Shown one piece after another: positions 1 through 11,480 of a stretch of DNA of 64,000 nucleotides (positions within the stretch are counted from its first letter, which is position 1; each line of letters opens with the position of its first letter). Both the position numbers and the translations under genes were made by a program. This DNA comes from Saposhnikovia divaricata (Eukaryota; Streptophyta; Magnoliopsida; Apiales; Apiaceae), in assembly GCA_036435485.1 (NCBI GenBank), contig CM071600.1, positions 116,552,046-116,616,045 of the forward strand. Reading direction: 5' to 3'. The notes beneath the pieces are model-generated. The model was not told where the DNA came from. It was given only the letters and a program-made list of their open reading frames with translations, and did not search any database.

Positions 1-453
1 CTCTTAGTAGTAACTCTGAGTCGGGACTACTCGAGATACGAGGGAGGACTGACACGTACTCGTAACCATTTCAGTACTATTAGGGCGTAATCAAATTGGA
101 GCGACGTGCATCCAAAAAGGAAGATCGAGACGTCAGGTAAGGTCCATGGGATTGCTCGGACGAGGTGCGAAGGATTTGTCCGTGGTTTCTATTTTCTGCT
201 AAGGACCAGAGGCAAGTTTACTATGCATACTCTATTGTTCAGAGTATATTTATTTTAAATATATGAAATGTGTTAAATAAGTTTTCAATCCGTATTCGCG
301 AGTTTTCCAACCTTGTACTTCTTCTTCCAAATCATTGTATTCCTGGCTTTGCCAACAATATTAAATTCTGCTCGTGTAATAACCAAAACCCCATGGCTCA
401 TAATACTGTTGACGGGCAGTGATATTTTTATGGCTCTATATCTTGATTTATAC

Positions 454-454
<1 letters not shown>

Positions 455-486
<32 letters not shown>

Positions 487-492
487 ATATAT
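455..492. repeat. (AT)n microsatellite
   Basis: An uninterrupted TA/AT dinucleotide run, ending in short TATC variants. Simple repeat with no coding content. Confidence 0.95.
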
Positions 493-1826
493 CTATAAAC
501 TTTTCGTACTATGGTAGTGGACTATATGTTATGAGGTATGTATTTATGTATCGGAATAGAGAGGCTCAAAGGGTAGAGCATGTATTGAGTTTTAGAACTT
601 AGCCGCGTGTCGGGGCTATTTTGTATTGTATGTTATCGAAAACCCGGGCAAAGCTTTTAAAAAGAATTTCGCAATAATTAACCTAAAGGCAACATTACCA
701 ATAAACCAGTGTTTATTTAATTAATAGATGCTTCTGAAAGCATTCACTAATTAAATAAACCTCATTCGCCTAATTAAATTTATTTAATTAGATGAATATC
801 GTTTTCAAAACGCTTTCTTAAAATCACTTTGTCCCGGAGAAATAATAAAATAATTTAATGGAGTGATTCTATCTAGTATATTATTTATCGGAGATAGTTT
901 ATTTTCAATACGGATTAAAGATATTCCAATGGTTATAAATTGGTTATTTTCAGCTTAAAACAGCTAGATTGATATCGATATATGTTATTTGAATGATTAT
1001 TTAAATTGATGAATATTAATTATAATATTCATTAACAAAAAGGGAGAAAGAGAAAAAGGATTTTCAGGCTTATTAATTATTTCTTACTGACCGAGAGTCA
1101 GTAGTAGTTATTTGATGAAGTGGCTAAAGTTTGGAGACTGCCGGAGAGATCGTGTCTTGATTTTTTTTGAAACATTCCAAGAGTTGTATTTGGGTGTTTT
1201 GAGGTTATTAAATATTTCGGTATTATTAGTAAATATTATTTGAATATTATTTAATAAATGAATATTAATTTGAGTATTCTTTTAAAAAGGGATTATTGAA
1301 TATTTATTATTTGTTACATATTAGTCAAATATTTATTAAATACTTTGAGTGTCTGAAGATTATAAAACACTATTCGAAGGATGTCTAAGGACTTTCATAG
1401 TCATTTAAAATATTATATTTTGATTCTATCTAGGTAAGTTACTTTTCAAGAACTTATATATATATGGAATTACCCTGTTGTGTTACAAGCTTTATGCGTA
1501 CCATTTTCCATATGTGAACACAAAACCCTGTGTCAGGATTGATATAGGTATAAGTGTATATCTATACTCGAACTCTTTCGAACTCAAAATATTTTCGAAA
1601 ACCCCCAGTCTGGTTTTACTTCCTTGCACATTTTTCAAGAATTATCGGTCGACTGATGTCGGACCTCAACTACTCGATTTTCAATCAAAACAAGTTTTGA
1701 AAGAAAAAGAAAAAGGGGACTCTGGCAGGTGTGGGACTCGTTGATGAACGATTCCCGGGATGTGTAAGCGGCCGTGAGCCAGGCGGTCCATCAATTATTA
1801 TTCCGGCCCAGGTGTTGCCGAAGGAT

Positions 1827-1905
1827 GATTACGGATGTAGTTTTCATCGAGGGTGATTACGGATGTAGTTTTCACCCGGGGATAGTTACGGATGTAGTTT
1901 CTATC
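1827..1905 (+). repeat. Three spaced copies of GTTACGGATGTAG-type motif
   Basis: The core TTACGGATGTAGTTT occurs three times at about 28-30 bp spacing, starting near 1829, 1857 and 1886. It lies inside the presumed Ty3 LTR, so it may be a short internal LTR repeat. Confidence 0.7.
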
Positions 1906-3176
1906 CTTCTACCGGTAGAGAAGACCCGCGGATTACTGGACTTGGATGTGGCGACTGATCATCATCAATCCTTGTCAAGTTTTTATGTTTCTTTAAGTCC
2001 CATCCTCCACTTTGGAAAAATACTCAAAAACTACTTCTTAGGCCGAAGTGCCAAGTAGCCGAAAGTGTTGTTTTCAATTATGAAAGATGATGATGAATTC
2101 ATGCAGTATCTAGAACTGCAAGAATATTCTAACAATAATGGCACGTGTTTGTGAACCTTTGCAATTATTCAAAAGATGAAAGATGGTTCATCGGTTATTG
2201 ATGTCAAGTCTCAAATGTTTTGATTCAAGAGCTTTGACTCGCTTCCTATCAGTTATTTCTGAGTTTAGATTTATCAAGTGGTTAAAGAACTTATACCCGG
2301 TACATGATGTTGATCTGTAAGGTGTTTAATGGAAATGACATACTTATATGTATATACTTTCAGACTTGAGAAATACTAAAAATGAAACCTTCTAATGGTT
2401 TGGTTTGTATACGATGATAAACAACTGTCTTAGCAGCATATTGAATTGCGTATTTTGAAAAGCTTTCTAAAAAGATTAGAAATACTGTAGTGTATACTAT
2501 TTCGCTAAGATATGAGGATTACTATGGTTATTATAAACTTATCTGCTCATTGGATGTTGCGTTAAACGTCATATTTTCCTTATTGAAGCTTCATAGTTAT
2601 AAATGTTTCGGAAATGATGTTAAGTTTTGTTGGATTTTAAAACCCCTGTGTATATTGGATTATATATTGTTAACCTCTATTAATACTTGCTGGGCAATTC
2701 TTCCGCTCATACTTGTTTGTTTTAAATATTAACCTTTCAGAGAAAGGTAGGCGGATGATGCTTATATGCATAGCTCGGAAGAAGCAGGTAGTATGCCCTT
2801 ATGAAGTCGATATGATCCAGAAAATCTATAGCTGGAGTAAGTTGTATGTAATCATATTGATGTGTAATAATTATAATACTTTGTATAGGATAGCACTAGT
2901 TGCTGGTGTACTTCTCATCGAAGCTATACTAGTAGTATAGGATTTGTAATACACGAGGTGATGTAATTGAATGGCTGTAATGAATCGAGTAATGTAAGGA
3001 TTTTAGTTCTTGTTTCTAGCCCTATAACCCAAAAGATGCTTGGTAGTTGGGGTCTCAATTGTTGTGTTTCTGTTAGTAAGTGACTACAAATGGTTTAATA
3101 TTGATAAACAGGTGATTTGTTATTGAGGATTTCCACGTGACGACCAAATCCCTGACCCATGATTTAGGGTGTTACA

Positions 3177-3924
3177 TTGGAGTTCTTCGTTTAACTCCTC
3201 GTCGTTTTCATTTACATCGATTAATATAGCTTTTAAAGCCATATTTTTCTTTTTGTCTTCCACTTTAGGAATGACCTTCTTCTTCGTATGCACGAAGATT
3301 CCTGAATAAACTATCGATGTCATAATCATTTAGATTATGCATTTCTTTTATGGTAGTTACTTTAACCTTCCAACTAGGAGGTAAAGAATTAAGAACTCTT
3401 TGGTTCTTTTCATTTCGAGAATAACTCTTTCCGAGTTGAGATAATTCATCGATTATCCGAGTAAATCTTGTTTCCATATCGATGATATTTTCTCCCTCTT
3501 GGAGTTTAAAGTTCTCGTATTCAGGGATTAAAGTTTCCATTTGAGAATCTTTTATATCAATGGTTCCTTCGTAGGTAACCACTAATTTGTTCCATATTTC
3601 TTGTGCAGACTTGCAATTGTTTACTCTTTTATATTCTTTTTCTGCAAGTGTACTTGTGAGAACCATTTCTGCTTTAGCGGCAATATTCATCATATTTTCT
3701 TCGGCGAGAGTGTATTCACTAACTTTCTTTTCAACAATGACACCGTCAACTCTTTCGGTAGGAATAACAACTCCGTCTTCTATGGCCATCCAAACTTTGA
3801 CTCCTTGAGATCTAGCATAGATGCGAAACCTCGTTTTCCATGTTGCAAAGTTGGTGCCATCAAATAGAGGAGGGCGAGAGCTAGATAGGCCTTCACCGCA
3901 ACCGATGGTATTTAGATACGCCAT
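3177..3924 (-). pseudogene. gag: RT-1 copia gag, frameshifted and truncated
   Basis: Nucleocapsid/capsid precursor of a Ty1/copia element, which would package element RNA in cytoplasmic particles. The ATG is at 3922-3924. The start has the copia gag signature LFDGTNFATWKTRF, followed by the UBN2-type helical region (KSAQEIWNKL, then LQEGENIIDMETRFTRI, then NLNDYDIDSLF). The frame shifts by one inserted G near 3288, after EEE; the true continuation KKVIPKVEDKKKNMALKA is found in the next frame. At 3176 the frame runs into foreign LTR-like DNA, so zinc knuckle and pol are absent. The DNA just right of the ATG holds a PBS and LTR, which confirms the orientation. Confidence 0.85.
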
Positions 3925-3986
3925 GTAGGATCACTTTTTGTTGTGCCTGTAAATCTACAAATCACTCAACAAACACGTTAAAAAGC

Positions 3987-4003
3987 ACCTCTTTGATACC
4001 AAT
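3987..4003 (-). other. RT-1 primer binding site (initiator Met tRNA type)
   Basis: On the minus strand the sequence reads ATTGGTATCAAAGAGG immediately after the LTR end CCTAACA. It resembles the plant copia PBS TGGTATCAGAGC. Confidence 0.75.
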
Positions 4004-4700
4004 TGTTAGGTCCCGTAAGAGGGCTATTTTTAGCTAGAAGGGGGGTTGAATAGCTTAATATCCAATTTAAAAATTATTATGGCATTTTAAAATAATTTTC
4101 CCTTTTTTTTAAAACTTTTACCGAGTCGTTATGCAGTATATAAGTGCAGAAAATAAAAGACAAGGAAAGAAAATACCACACAGGAGATTTTATCCTGGTT
4201 CACGATGGCGCAACCCCTAATGGATTCGCTCACCCCTACTCCAGTCCCCGAGCTCCTCTCCGGACTCGAGATTTTCCCTTAAAAATAACTTGCTCCTTTA
4301 GTAGGCGGAGAAGCCTTTACAACCTTATAAATATTGGTCTTGGTAAATATCTCCCCGACACTACCTCACAATAAAAATAAAAACCACAAGACTTGTTTTG
4401 GGCCATAACTCCCCGTTACACCCTCAAAGTCGTTGTGAAAACCTACACAACTTATCTTAGACAGCAACTTCCCGCTACTTCAAAGTTGATGAAGAACCCT
4501 TGATGTAGTCTTTGAATCCTTAGCTTTTGTCGGTCTTGGATCTTAGATGAAAGGTCTTGGGTCTTTTCTCTTCTTCATGGTGCAAAGGCCACTAACTCCC
4601 TGCTAGTGCCTAGGACTTTGGTCTTAGAACGAGAATCACCTCACTTTAATTTCACCTCACTGCAAAACTTAGAAAACAATATCTACGAAACAAACAGTAA
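4004..4700 (-). repeat. RT-1 5' LTR (inner end certain, outer end not found)
   Basis: The plus strand begins TGTTAGGTCC and is soon followed by an AAGGGGGGTTGAATA block, a pattern shared with the RT-4 LTR at 25558. A CpG-richer patch at 4196-4280 (with GGCGCAACCCC) is typical of Sirevirus LTRs. I could not see where the outer end falls in the AT-rich DNA to the right; 4700 is only where LTR-like character fades. Confidence 0.6.
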
Positions 4701-5004
4701 TATAAAAAGAGGTTTTGGACTAATATGTCCGAGAGTGACTATAATATTCTTACACGAATATTAAGTGAAATAAGTTCGATAAGATTTATTTGCTTACGAC
4801 TTTATTCGTATTCTTTTATTCGATATGACTTGTAGATCGAAGAATACTTTTAATACAATACTCCGTTTAAGTAAGATTTAAATATATCTCGGAGTTTGTA
4901 AATATTGATTATGCCCTTTAAGCTCGTAGGCTTATAAGGTTTATAATCGTATATTTTTGTTCGATGTTTGTAAACGTCGGTGTATACCTTAATATTACTT
5001 CGTT

Positions 5005-5009
<5 letters not shown>

Positions 5010-5049
<40 letters not shown>
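5010..5049. repeat. (AT)n microsatellite
   Basis: Pure TA dinucleotide run of about 40 bp. It causes a spurious IYIYIY ORF on the minus strand. Confidence 0.95.
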
Positions 5050-5051
<2 letters not shown>

Positions 5052-5357
5052 GAAGTAATGTATAAATCAAATCCTTCGTTGGGCTATTGTAGCTTAACGA
5101 GGTTTGATGAGCAACTTTAACGTTTTGCACTTTAATATAATTTGGCCAATTTAACACAACACACAAATAAACGCACACGTACAGAAAAGTTTCTCGTTTA
5201 TCTATAGGATAAAACGAGGGCAGCTATTATGCATTAAAATAGTACCGAAAGTAAAATCACTCACAAGTGTGAGGACGAGAACAAAAAGGTGCAGAAATAT
5301 AAAAAGGCTTTCGCCACGCTATTACGCGTTTAAGATATATAATAGTTATATCATAAG

Positions 5358-5370
5358 TATATATATATAT

Positions 5371-5440
<70 letters not shown>
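5358..5440. repeat. (AT)n microsatellite, compound
   Basis: TA/AT run broken by one ACATACAT interruption and then pure for about 65 bp. Confidence 0.95.
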
Positions 5441-5447
<7 letters not shown>

Positions 5448-7194
5448 AATAATATAAGCTTTAAAGATCTTCTTCCCACGGAACACTAGAGGTGATAGAT
5501 GGGAATTAAATCAAGCGTTAGCACAAATATATATATAAAGACAATAAATGGCCAAAATGAGTGCGTTAAAGTATTAATAATAATATTTTGATATAAGAGC
5601 TTAATAATATGAATAGAGGTTAGTTAAGAGCTCTTATATTCTAACAAAATATGGTCGGTTAAGACTCGGATATGAAGCTAAAATATTACCACTTTTGAAG
5701 ATGATCGGAAAGTTTGCCAGAAAAATTCGCCGGAGATTCGGCCGGATTTAATCACGTTGGTCGAACTTGGGCAGCCCTTCGGGAGGCCCGAAGGAAGTGG
5801 TAGAGGAGCTTGCTTGGTGGGAGAGAGCTTGGTTGGAGGAACTAAGCTTATATAACAAAAACCTTGAACATATTGTAAGTATATATAAGAAGGAGAAGGT
5901 TTTTGAGAAGATGTGTTTATACTGTTTGGATAGATGGAGAGAGATTATACTTCTAAAATCCCAGAAATTCTTTGGCTCTTTAGCTTGGTGGAAATGGGTG
6001 TTGGAAGGTGTTTATTTATAGGAGCAGTTGGGTGGAAAGAAGGGTGATGATTGAAGGAAAAATGAGTGGTTAGGATTGAAAGCACTTGGATTGATGAGGT
6101 GGAAAGTGGTTTGTGTTAGTTGAGAGTAGTTTTGTATTTTTTTTGAGGTGGTTTTGGTATTAGAAACCAGCTGTGTTTTATATTGTATCTGACTCGTATC
6201 AATTAACGATTAAATACATAACATGTATCGTTAATTAAATACCCAAAAAATAAGAAACTACCCAATAAATAATTCTAAAAATATGGAGCACTTAGGAATA
6301 TTATAAAATAATATTCTGGAAAGTTTGGTCAATTTTGGTCAAAGTTGACTTGGTCAAACGTGGTCAACTGTGGACCCACTGTCTCGATTTTCGAGCCCGG
6401 ACCAAAATTCTCAGAAAATTACGAAACTTCTACCATGCGTAGAAAATAACATTTAAGTGACCCATCTCAAGTTTCAAGTCATTCTAGCAAGTGGAAGTAT
6501 TTTATTTGGATTTAATACGATTAAATCAGGTTTCTATTCCGAATAAAATACGATTGGTCTTTCTTTGAAATAGAGACATCTTTTGACTAATGTTTTGACT
6601 AGAATAAATACTTATAATATATTTCCTAATATATAAAATATATTGAGAATGTAGGAAATATTTTTGAGTATTTAAAATAATTTTCTCCGATAATTGAATA
6701 AATTTAAGACGTGGGAGAAAAATTACTTTAAATATTTCTAGCACGAGATAAAAATGTGTATTAATATTCTACCACTGAATAATAATATTCTTGAGGATAA
6801 AAATATTTTTAGTGCGAAGGAAGAGAATTTTTGAATAAAAACTGATCATTTTTAAATATAGCACGAGTTCTCTAAAAAATATTAATCCTCGAATATTCTT
6901 TGTTCGAGCATGTCGCCTTATCAATGTTGCAACGGAGATCTAAAAAATATCACACCTCGATATTTTTTTCGATCTTATTGCCTTGCGAGATATATTCCAT
7001 AAAAATAGATAATTTGATTTTTCGCAACAGTGGAATATCTTTTATAAATAGATAGAAGAATATTGCTAGAATTGACTTTTGACGGAATCAATTAAATTAA
7101 TGACCTAGTGGAGAGGATAACTAAGTGTAATTAAATTTTATGTTAAATCGTACAAATACCAAAATAAATAATATATCGATGATATTCTTTCAAG

Positions 7195-7922
7195 CATTAA
7201 TCACCTCACTATGCATCGCTAAGAACTTTAAAAGCTCTAGAAAATTACCTTGATTTTTCAGATTGTCTTACTCATTGTGCCCACAAAAAGCTAAGCCTTG
7301 CCTCAATAGAAAACGTAGACAATGAACAGATGTAGTTAATCGAGTTCGATATTCTTTTTTCATTAACTCAGAATGCTTATTAATAACTACATCACCATGT
7401 TGAGCCTGCTTCATCAAATCTTGACATCTTTTCCAAGCCAGATGGTGTGCACTATTAGGACCTTGAACATGATCATCTAATCTATCTTTTTTATTCCAAT
7501 AATCAAATCCTTCTATGACAAAATTGTCTCCCCCTGCTTGCTTGCCAACATCAGTTTTAAACAAGTAATAACACAAACAAAAAATAGCCTCTTTTTATAC
7601 TATACTCCAACCAATATTTGTGATCTTCATACCAGGCAGGATTAAAATGACGCAACGAATTTCCAATCTTTCATTTCTTAAAATTATGCTCACTTGGCTG
7701 ACAAGGCCGTTTTTGTAAATATGCCCTTCTTACTTTGTCTCTGTCATTCGGATGATATCTTGTAATTTTTAATCTGCACCCAGGATCTGCAGGAAGATTA
7801 TTTAAGTCAGGTACAACATATTCACTCGTGGAGCTTGATTCCACTTTGGTATCCTGATTTCCCCTTGTATGATCAGTTGCTGGTTCTATAGGAGGACCAA
7901 GTTTGATCAAATACTTGTCCAT
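7195..7922 (-). pseudogene. hAT-family transposase remnant (zinc-finger / DUF4371 type)
   Basis: N-terminal part of a domesticated-looking or relic hAT transposase, of the family often annotated in plants as zinc finger MYM-type 1-like or TTF-type with hAT dimerisation domain. From ATG at 7922: VVPDLNNLPADPGCR, RKITRYHPNDRD-like text, then a stop near 7671. It continues in the same frame with RHFNPAWYEDHKYWLEYS (the TTF zinc finger region), shifts frame near 7570 (KTDVGKQAGGDNFVIEGF, then CLRFLLRQGLAFCGHNE), and passes a stop at 7268 into NQGNFLELLKFLAMHSE, with another stop near 7200. It has three or more lesions and no DDE core or C-terminal dimerisation domain, so it is a truncated fossil. 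No terminal inverted repeats were found. Confidence 0.85.
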
Positions 7923-8750
7923 ATCACTTATTTTCTTTCACAGCTTCTGCCTTATTACTCAAGATTAAAGCTAATTGTATTGTTTGAATGTTTTAATTGT
8001 ACTGTTTGAAGTTAATTCCCGAGTATGTAACATTGTTCGTATGTTATTCCTGACTCTTTGGTTATACAAAATTAACGGGATGATTCCAATAAAAAACTAA
8101 AATAAAATAACTGGATGGAAAATATTAAGATAATTGAGTAATTTACCGTGAAAGAACACAACAAAACTTTAAAAAATCGAGTTACATATCTCTTATCTGA
8201 CGGGAATGAAATTTATAAATATATACAAATTATATGTTAAACAAGCCAAAATAACCTTCAAATATAATTATTATGATGATATTTTTGTTTAAAGGAACAA
8301 AAATTAATTAAACTTTAAAAAAGGGTAGTGATCAAGATTGGTTTGAGATATAAAAAATGGGAACACTAACCAAATATTGTTTATGTTTGAGAAAATATGT
8401 ACAGTTTCCAATTTAAGTTAGTCAAGTTGTCTTTAATTTGATTTTTGCACGTTACTCGTATAATTGTTCAACTAGAGTATAGAGACACAAGATCTATATT
8501 TGTCTAATTTGTTAACTGCGTATGTAGAAAATACTTTTACACGATTGAACTTGCCATTAGTGAAACAATTAAATCGTATAATATAATCCACTTATTAGTT
8601 ATATTAGATGATAACTCGTGCTAAGTAGGGGTCAAGATAATTTATTTATTATTTTTTTATAATGGTTATTTTATTATTTAAAAAATACTTTATAAAATAA
8701 TAAAAGTATAAAAAGAAATTATGTTAATAACAAAATTATAATAACACCAG
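7923..8750. other. AT-rich intergenic DNA, no gene seen
   Basis: Nothing recognisable. It is low-complexity A+T, with no ORF of note and no clear terminal repeats. Confidence 0.6.
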
Positions 8751-8885
8751 AATTATATCCTATTATATAATAAAAGTAAGAGGGATAATCAACCAGTATT
8801 ACCGTAGGTCAAGGGTTCGATTCTTATCAATATCGTAATAAAAAATATTAATTATGTCCTATTATTTAATAAAAATAAAAGAAAT
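8750..8885 (+). repeat. Direct repeats flanking a tRNA B-box-like motif (possible SINE relic)
   Basis: GTCAAGGGTTCGATTC at about 8808-8823 resembles the RNA polymerase III B box (GGTTCGANNCC). It sits between two diverged copies of TCCTATTATATAATAAAA (about 8757 and 8856). No convincing A box at the right spacing was seen, so a SINE is only a possibility. Confidence 0.25.
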
Positions 8886-8965
8886 ATTATATCAATAGTT
8901 TGGTACACACCTACATATACGTTGAGTTCTATACTTGGTTTCTCGGTACAAACTGTAAAATCCTT

Positions 8966-10093
8966 TGAAACTCTCATGATTTTGATGATCATACATAGTA
9001 AGCAAGCTGGATATGTGTACTGGACTAATATTTTTTTGCAGGATTATTAATTATATCATTTCTTAGCAAAACAGGGTATCTCAGCTACCTGGCAGTACAA
9101 GATTTATTATAATGCAGCAAGCTGGCAGACAGAGTCCAGAATTACTGGGAGTCCGAGTTTCATGGAGTTTGATAGGATTAAACTTCTTTGAGGACTCTAA
9201 TTAGAAAAATAGATCGTATAAATATATATGGGCTCAAAAATGTTTTTAAACATCTTTATCTATATATATATTAGGTTTTCAAAATTGTAGAACGTTGTTT
9301 TCTTAACGTTCATTCTTTTATTCTGTTTTTCTTTTCTAAACGTTGAGATTTTGAACGTTATATTTGAATTAACCTTTCAACAAACTCGTGAGACTTGGTA
9401 GTCAAGACCGTTGTGTTATTGTGGGTTTAATTCAGATTATTCGTTTACTATAAAAGACTTGTGAGTTTTCCTTTAAAAAGTTGTTGAACATCATTCGAAA
9501 AACACAAGTATTTTCACCAAGCTGATTTGATATATCTTTAAATACTTGAGCTCTATATACTAATATGATTTAGATTTCTTATTAGAGTTCATCGTTTGAT
9601 TTGTAATTCTTTCTATCTTTGTATTGTTCAACTTGTAAGGTTGTTAGTTGCTGGATTGTTAAGTTTGTGAAGCAAGGCTTCGAGGGACATTAGGCTAGAG
9701 GAGTTTATACTCGGTTTAGTATAGTACTTAGAGAGCTGTGTTCAGGGAACAGGGTGTTTCAGCAAGCTACAGCCAGTGACTGGGAGAATCAGGAAGATAT
9801 ATTATTGTACCGTGTAATTGTAATCATTTGTGATCAATAATATATTCCTTTACCAATTTGGTAGAGGACCAGGACATAGACCATTAGGCTATAGGGGTCG
9901 AACCTGGTTAAAATTTCTGTGTGTGCTTCACTTTCCTCACTTTATCTTACTGCACTTCATAACTTAGCTAGCTGCTTATTTGTTAATTTGCTGCATCCAG
10001 TTAGCTGCCAGAATAATTTTTCAGGCAGAATTTTATTTGATCATTGTTAGTCATAACACCTATTCACCCCTCCCCTCTAGGTGTGTATTTTCA
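8966..10093 (+). repeat. RT-2 5' LTR
   Basis: It starts TGAAACTCTCATG and ends GTATTTTCA (TG...CA), 1128 bp. The first ~950 bp match 19036-19926 closely. Relative to the 3' LTR it lacks an (AT)n tract plus about 65 bp, lying between CTATATATATATTA and GGTTTTCAAAA near 9272. Confidence 0.93.
9217..9229 (+). promoter_or_regulatory. Candidate TATA box in RT-2 LTR
   Basis: TATAAATATATAT lies 250 bp into the LTR, in sense orientation, and is conserved in the 3' LTR. It is a plausible pol II promoter for the genomic RNA; the call rests on position and sequence only. Confidence 0.45.
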
Positions 10094-10113
10094 TTTGGTA
10101 TTAGAGCTTTGGT
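10094..10113 (+). other. RT-2 primer binding site
   Basis: TTTGGTATTAGAGCTTTGG directly follows the LTR and matches the initiator Met tRNA PBS TGGTATCAGAGC with one difference in the core. Confidence 0.85.
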
Positions 10114-10150
10114 ATACTAACACTTCTGTAACAGGAAAGTATCGATCAAA

Positions 10151-10967
10151 ATGGCTGAATATTATCTTGAAGCAAAATCTAATTATAGGGCTCCTCTCCT
10201 CACTGGCTCGGAGAACTACAACTGGTGGAAAGGCATAATGGAAACATACCTGTCCAAGAAGCCACTGGTCTTGAGAGTTGTGCGGAAAAGAAATTTTGAA
10301 TTTCTGGATAAAGATGGCAAACCAAAAGATATTGATGATCTCACTCCCGAGGAGGTTATCAAATTTGGTTACAATGGTGAAGCAAGAAATTCTCTAATGA
10401 ATGCCTTGGATCAAGCAGAGTATGACAAAGTTTCCTCTTTCAAGTCAGCAAAGGAAATGTGGGATGCTTTGGAAACTTATCATGAAAGTTCGAAATCTTT
10501 GAGAAAGGTGAAACTCAGCAAGCTGATGAATGACTTCTGAAATTTCAAGCTCAAGGATGGTGAAACTATCGAGGAAAGTCAAGCAAGGTTCCAGGTCACT
10601 ATAAACACACTTAAGAGACTTGGAAAGACTATTCCTCAAGATGAAATCAATATGAAAGTTCTAAGTACAGTTCCATTCACTTTCGAAGCTAAAGTCACTG
10701 CATTGGAATCATCTCCCACCATTGATACTATGGATCATTTGGTTGTGTTTGCTGAGTTAGAACAATTTGAAAGAAAGATCAATGACAGCAAGGTGGAATC
10801 AGTCAAGGATCCTGTTGAAAAGATGAAGAATCTGGCTTTACACTCCAGTAACAGCAAGCTGGACTCTGAGGCAGAATCTGACTCTGATGAAGAATTGGCA
10901 CTTTTGTCTAGAAAAATCAAGATGATGCTGGACAAAAGAAACAATCTAAAGAAAGAGAAAAGCAGGG
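10151..10967 (+). pseudogene. gag: RT-2 gag, N-terminal part
   Basis: Capsid part of gag. ATG at 10151 opens MAEYYLEAKSNYRAPL, then a copia gag core: GSENYNWWKGIMETYL, KSAKEMWDALETYHE, ETIEESQARFQVTINTL, and an acidic plus basic tail (DSDEELALLSRKIKMML). One in-frame TGA (10538-10540) follows MNDF, where related gags read straight into NFKL. The frame is otherwise kept until 10967, where a solo LTR is inserted; gag resumes at about 12524 in a compatible frame. It would form the particle shell in the cytoplasm. It is dead by nonsense and insertion, not by frameshift. Confidence 0.9.
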
Positions 10968-11281
10968 TGATAAGTAGATTTCATATCTACCTGGAACGCT
11001 TCATTTCGGCTTAAATTGGTGACTTGGTCTCAAGTATGTTGTGTTTTTAATGTGTTTTCGTCTAGTTGTGCAGGTTTGTGAAATGTCGGCTAGGGTTGGT
11101 GTTTCTCATCGATTTTGGAGTTGAAATTTAGCCTTTGAATGAAGAGAGGAGTATATTTCTATGCTACTTGAAGATTCATGAGTCAAAAGAGTTGAAGACG
11201 TGAATACCGCAAAAGGAACGGGAGAGAACGGAAGCAAAATGAAGAAATTAGCACAAAATCAAAATCCGACAGAGTTGCTAA

Positions 11282-11385
11282 GCGCTGGTAGCGCGCAGGG
11301 GGGCTGGCAGCACGCGGGGAGATTTGATGGGTGCTGGCAGCACGCACGGGCGCTGCCAGCGTGCACGGGCGCTGGCATCAGGGAG
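11282..11385 (+). repeat. GC-rich GCTGGCAGCACGC repeats in the solo LTR
   Basis: Five imperfect copies of GCGCTGGCAGC(A)CGC(A)GGG in about 100 bp, one of them as GCTGCCAGCG so that neighbouring copies can pair. The patch is strongly GC-rich in an AT-rich LTR. Confidence 0.85.
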
Positions 11386-11472
11386 ACTTCCTGGAATTTT
11401 CCTGTTTTCTATCCTATTTCGAAATTAAGTTTTATTTTGGGACTTTTCTTGCTGGAAAAGACTCCTATGACC

Positions 11473-11480
11473 TATATAAA
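11473..11480 (+). promoter_or_regulatory. Candidate TATA box of the solo LTR
   Basis: TATATAAA is followed about 50 bp later by a GAGAGAGAGAG leader, a usual plant U3/R arrangement. Prediction from sequence only. Confidence 0.5.

Larger units (their letters stand above)
1..3176. mobile_element. Probable Ty3/gypsy (Del/Tekay-like) LTR or decayed element
   Basis: No credible gene is seen in this AT-rich stretch; the short ORFs in it have no recognisable domain. The right edge ends in GATTTAGGGTGTTACA, the kind of terminus common in Del/Tekay-type plant LTRs, and it abruptly interrupts the RT-1 gag reading frame. I infer a solo LTR or truncated element inserted into RT-1. The left end is not located: TTGGA, the expected target duplication (3177-3181), occurs several times upstream, so it does not mark the end. 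Orientation is uncertain because both ends of such LTRs are mirror-like (TGTAACA / TGTTACA). Confidence 0.45.
4701..7194. other. AT-rich intergenic or decayed repeat DNA
   Basis: No supported gene. It contains two (AT)n tracts listed separately. A patch at 5700-5830 is richer in GC (CGCCGGAGATTCGGCCGG). A cluster of TTGAC/GTCAA motifs at 6327-6375 may be W-box-like but could equally be LTR debris. The 84-codon ORF at 5767-6021 shows no family signature and I do not call it a gene. Confidence 0.5.

Noticed and set aside
5767..6021. 84-codon ORF with many Trp and Glu
   Set aside because: No family signature, no promoter or splice context, flanked by AT repeats.
8802..8840. tRNA gene
   Set aside because: Only a B-box-like motif; no cloverleaf arms or A box could be drawn.
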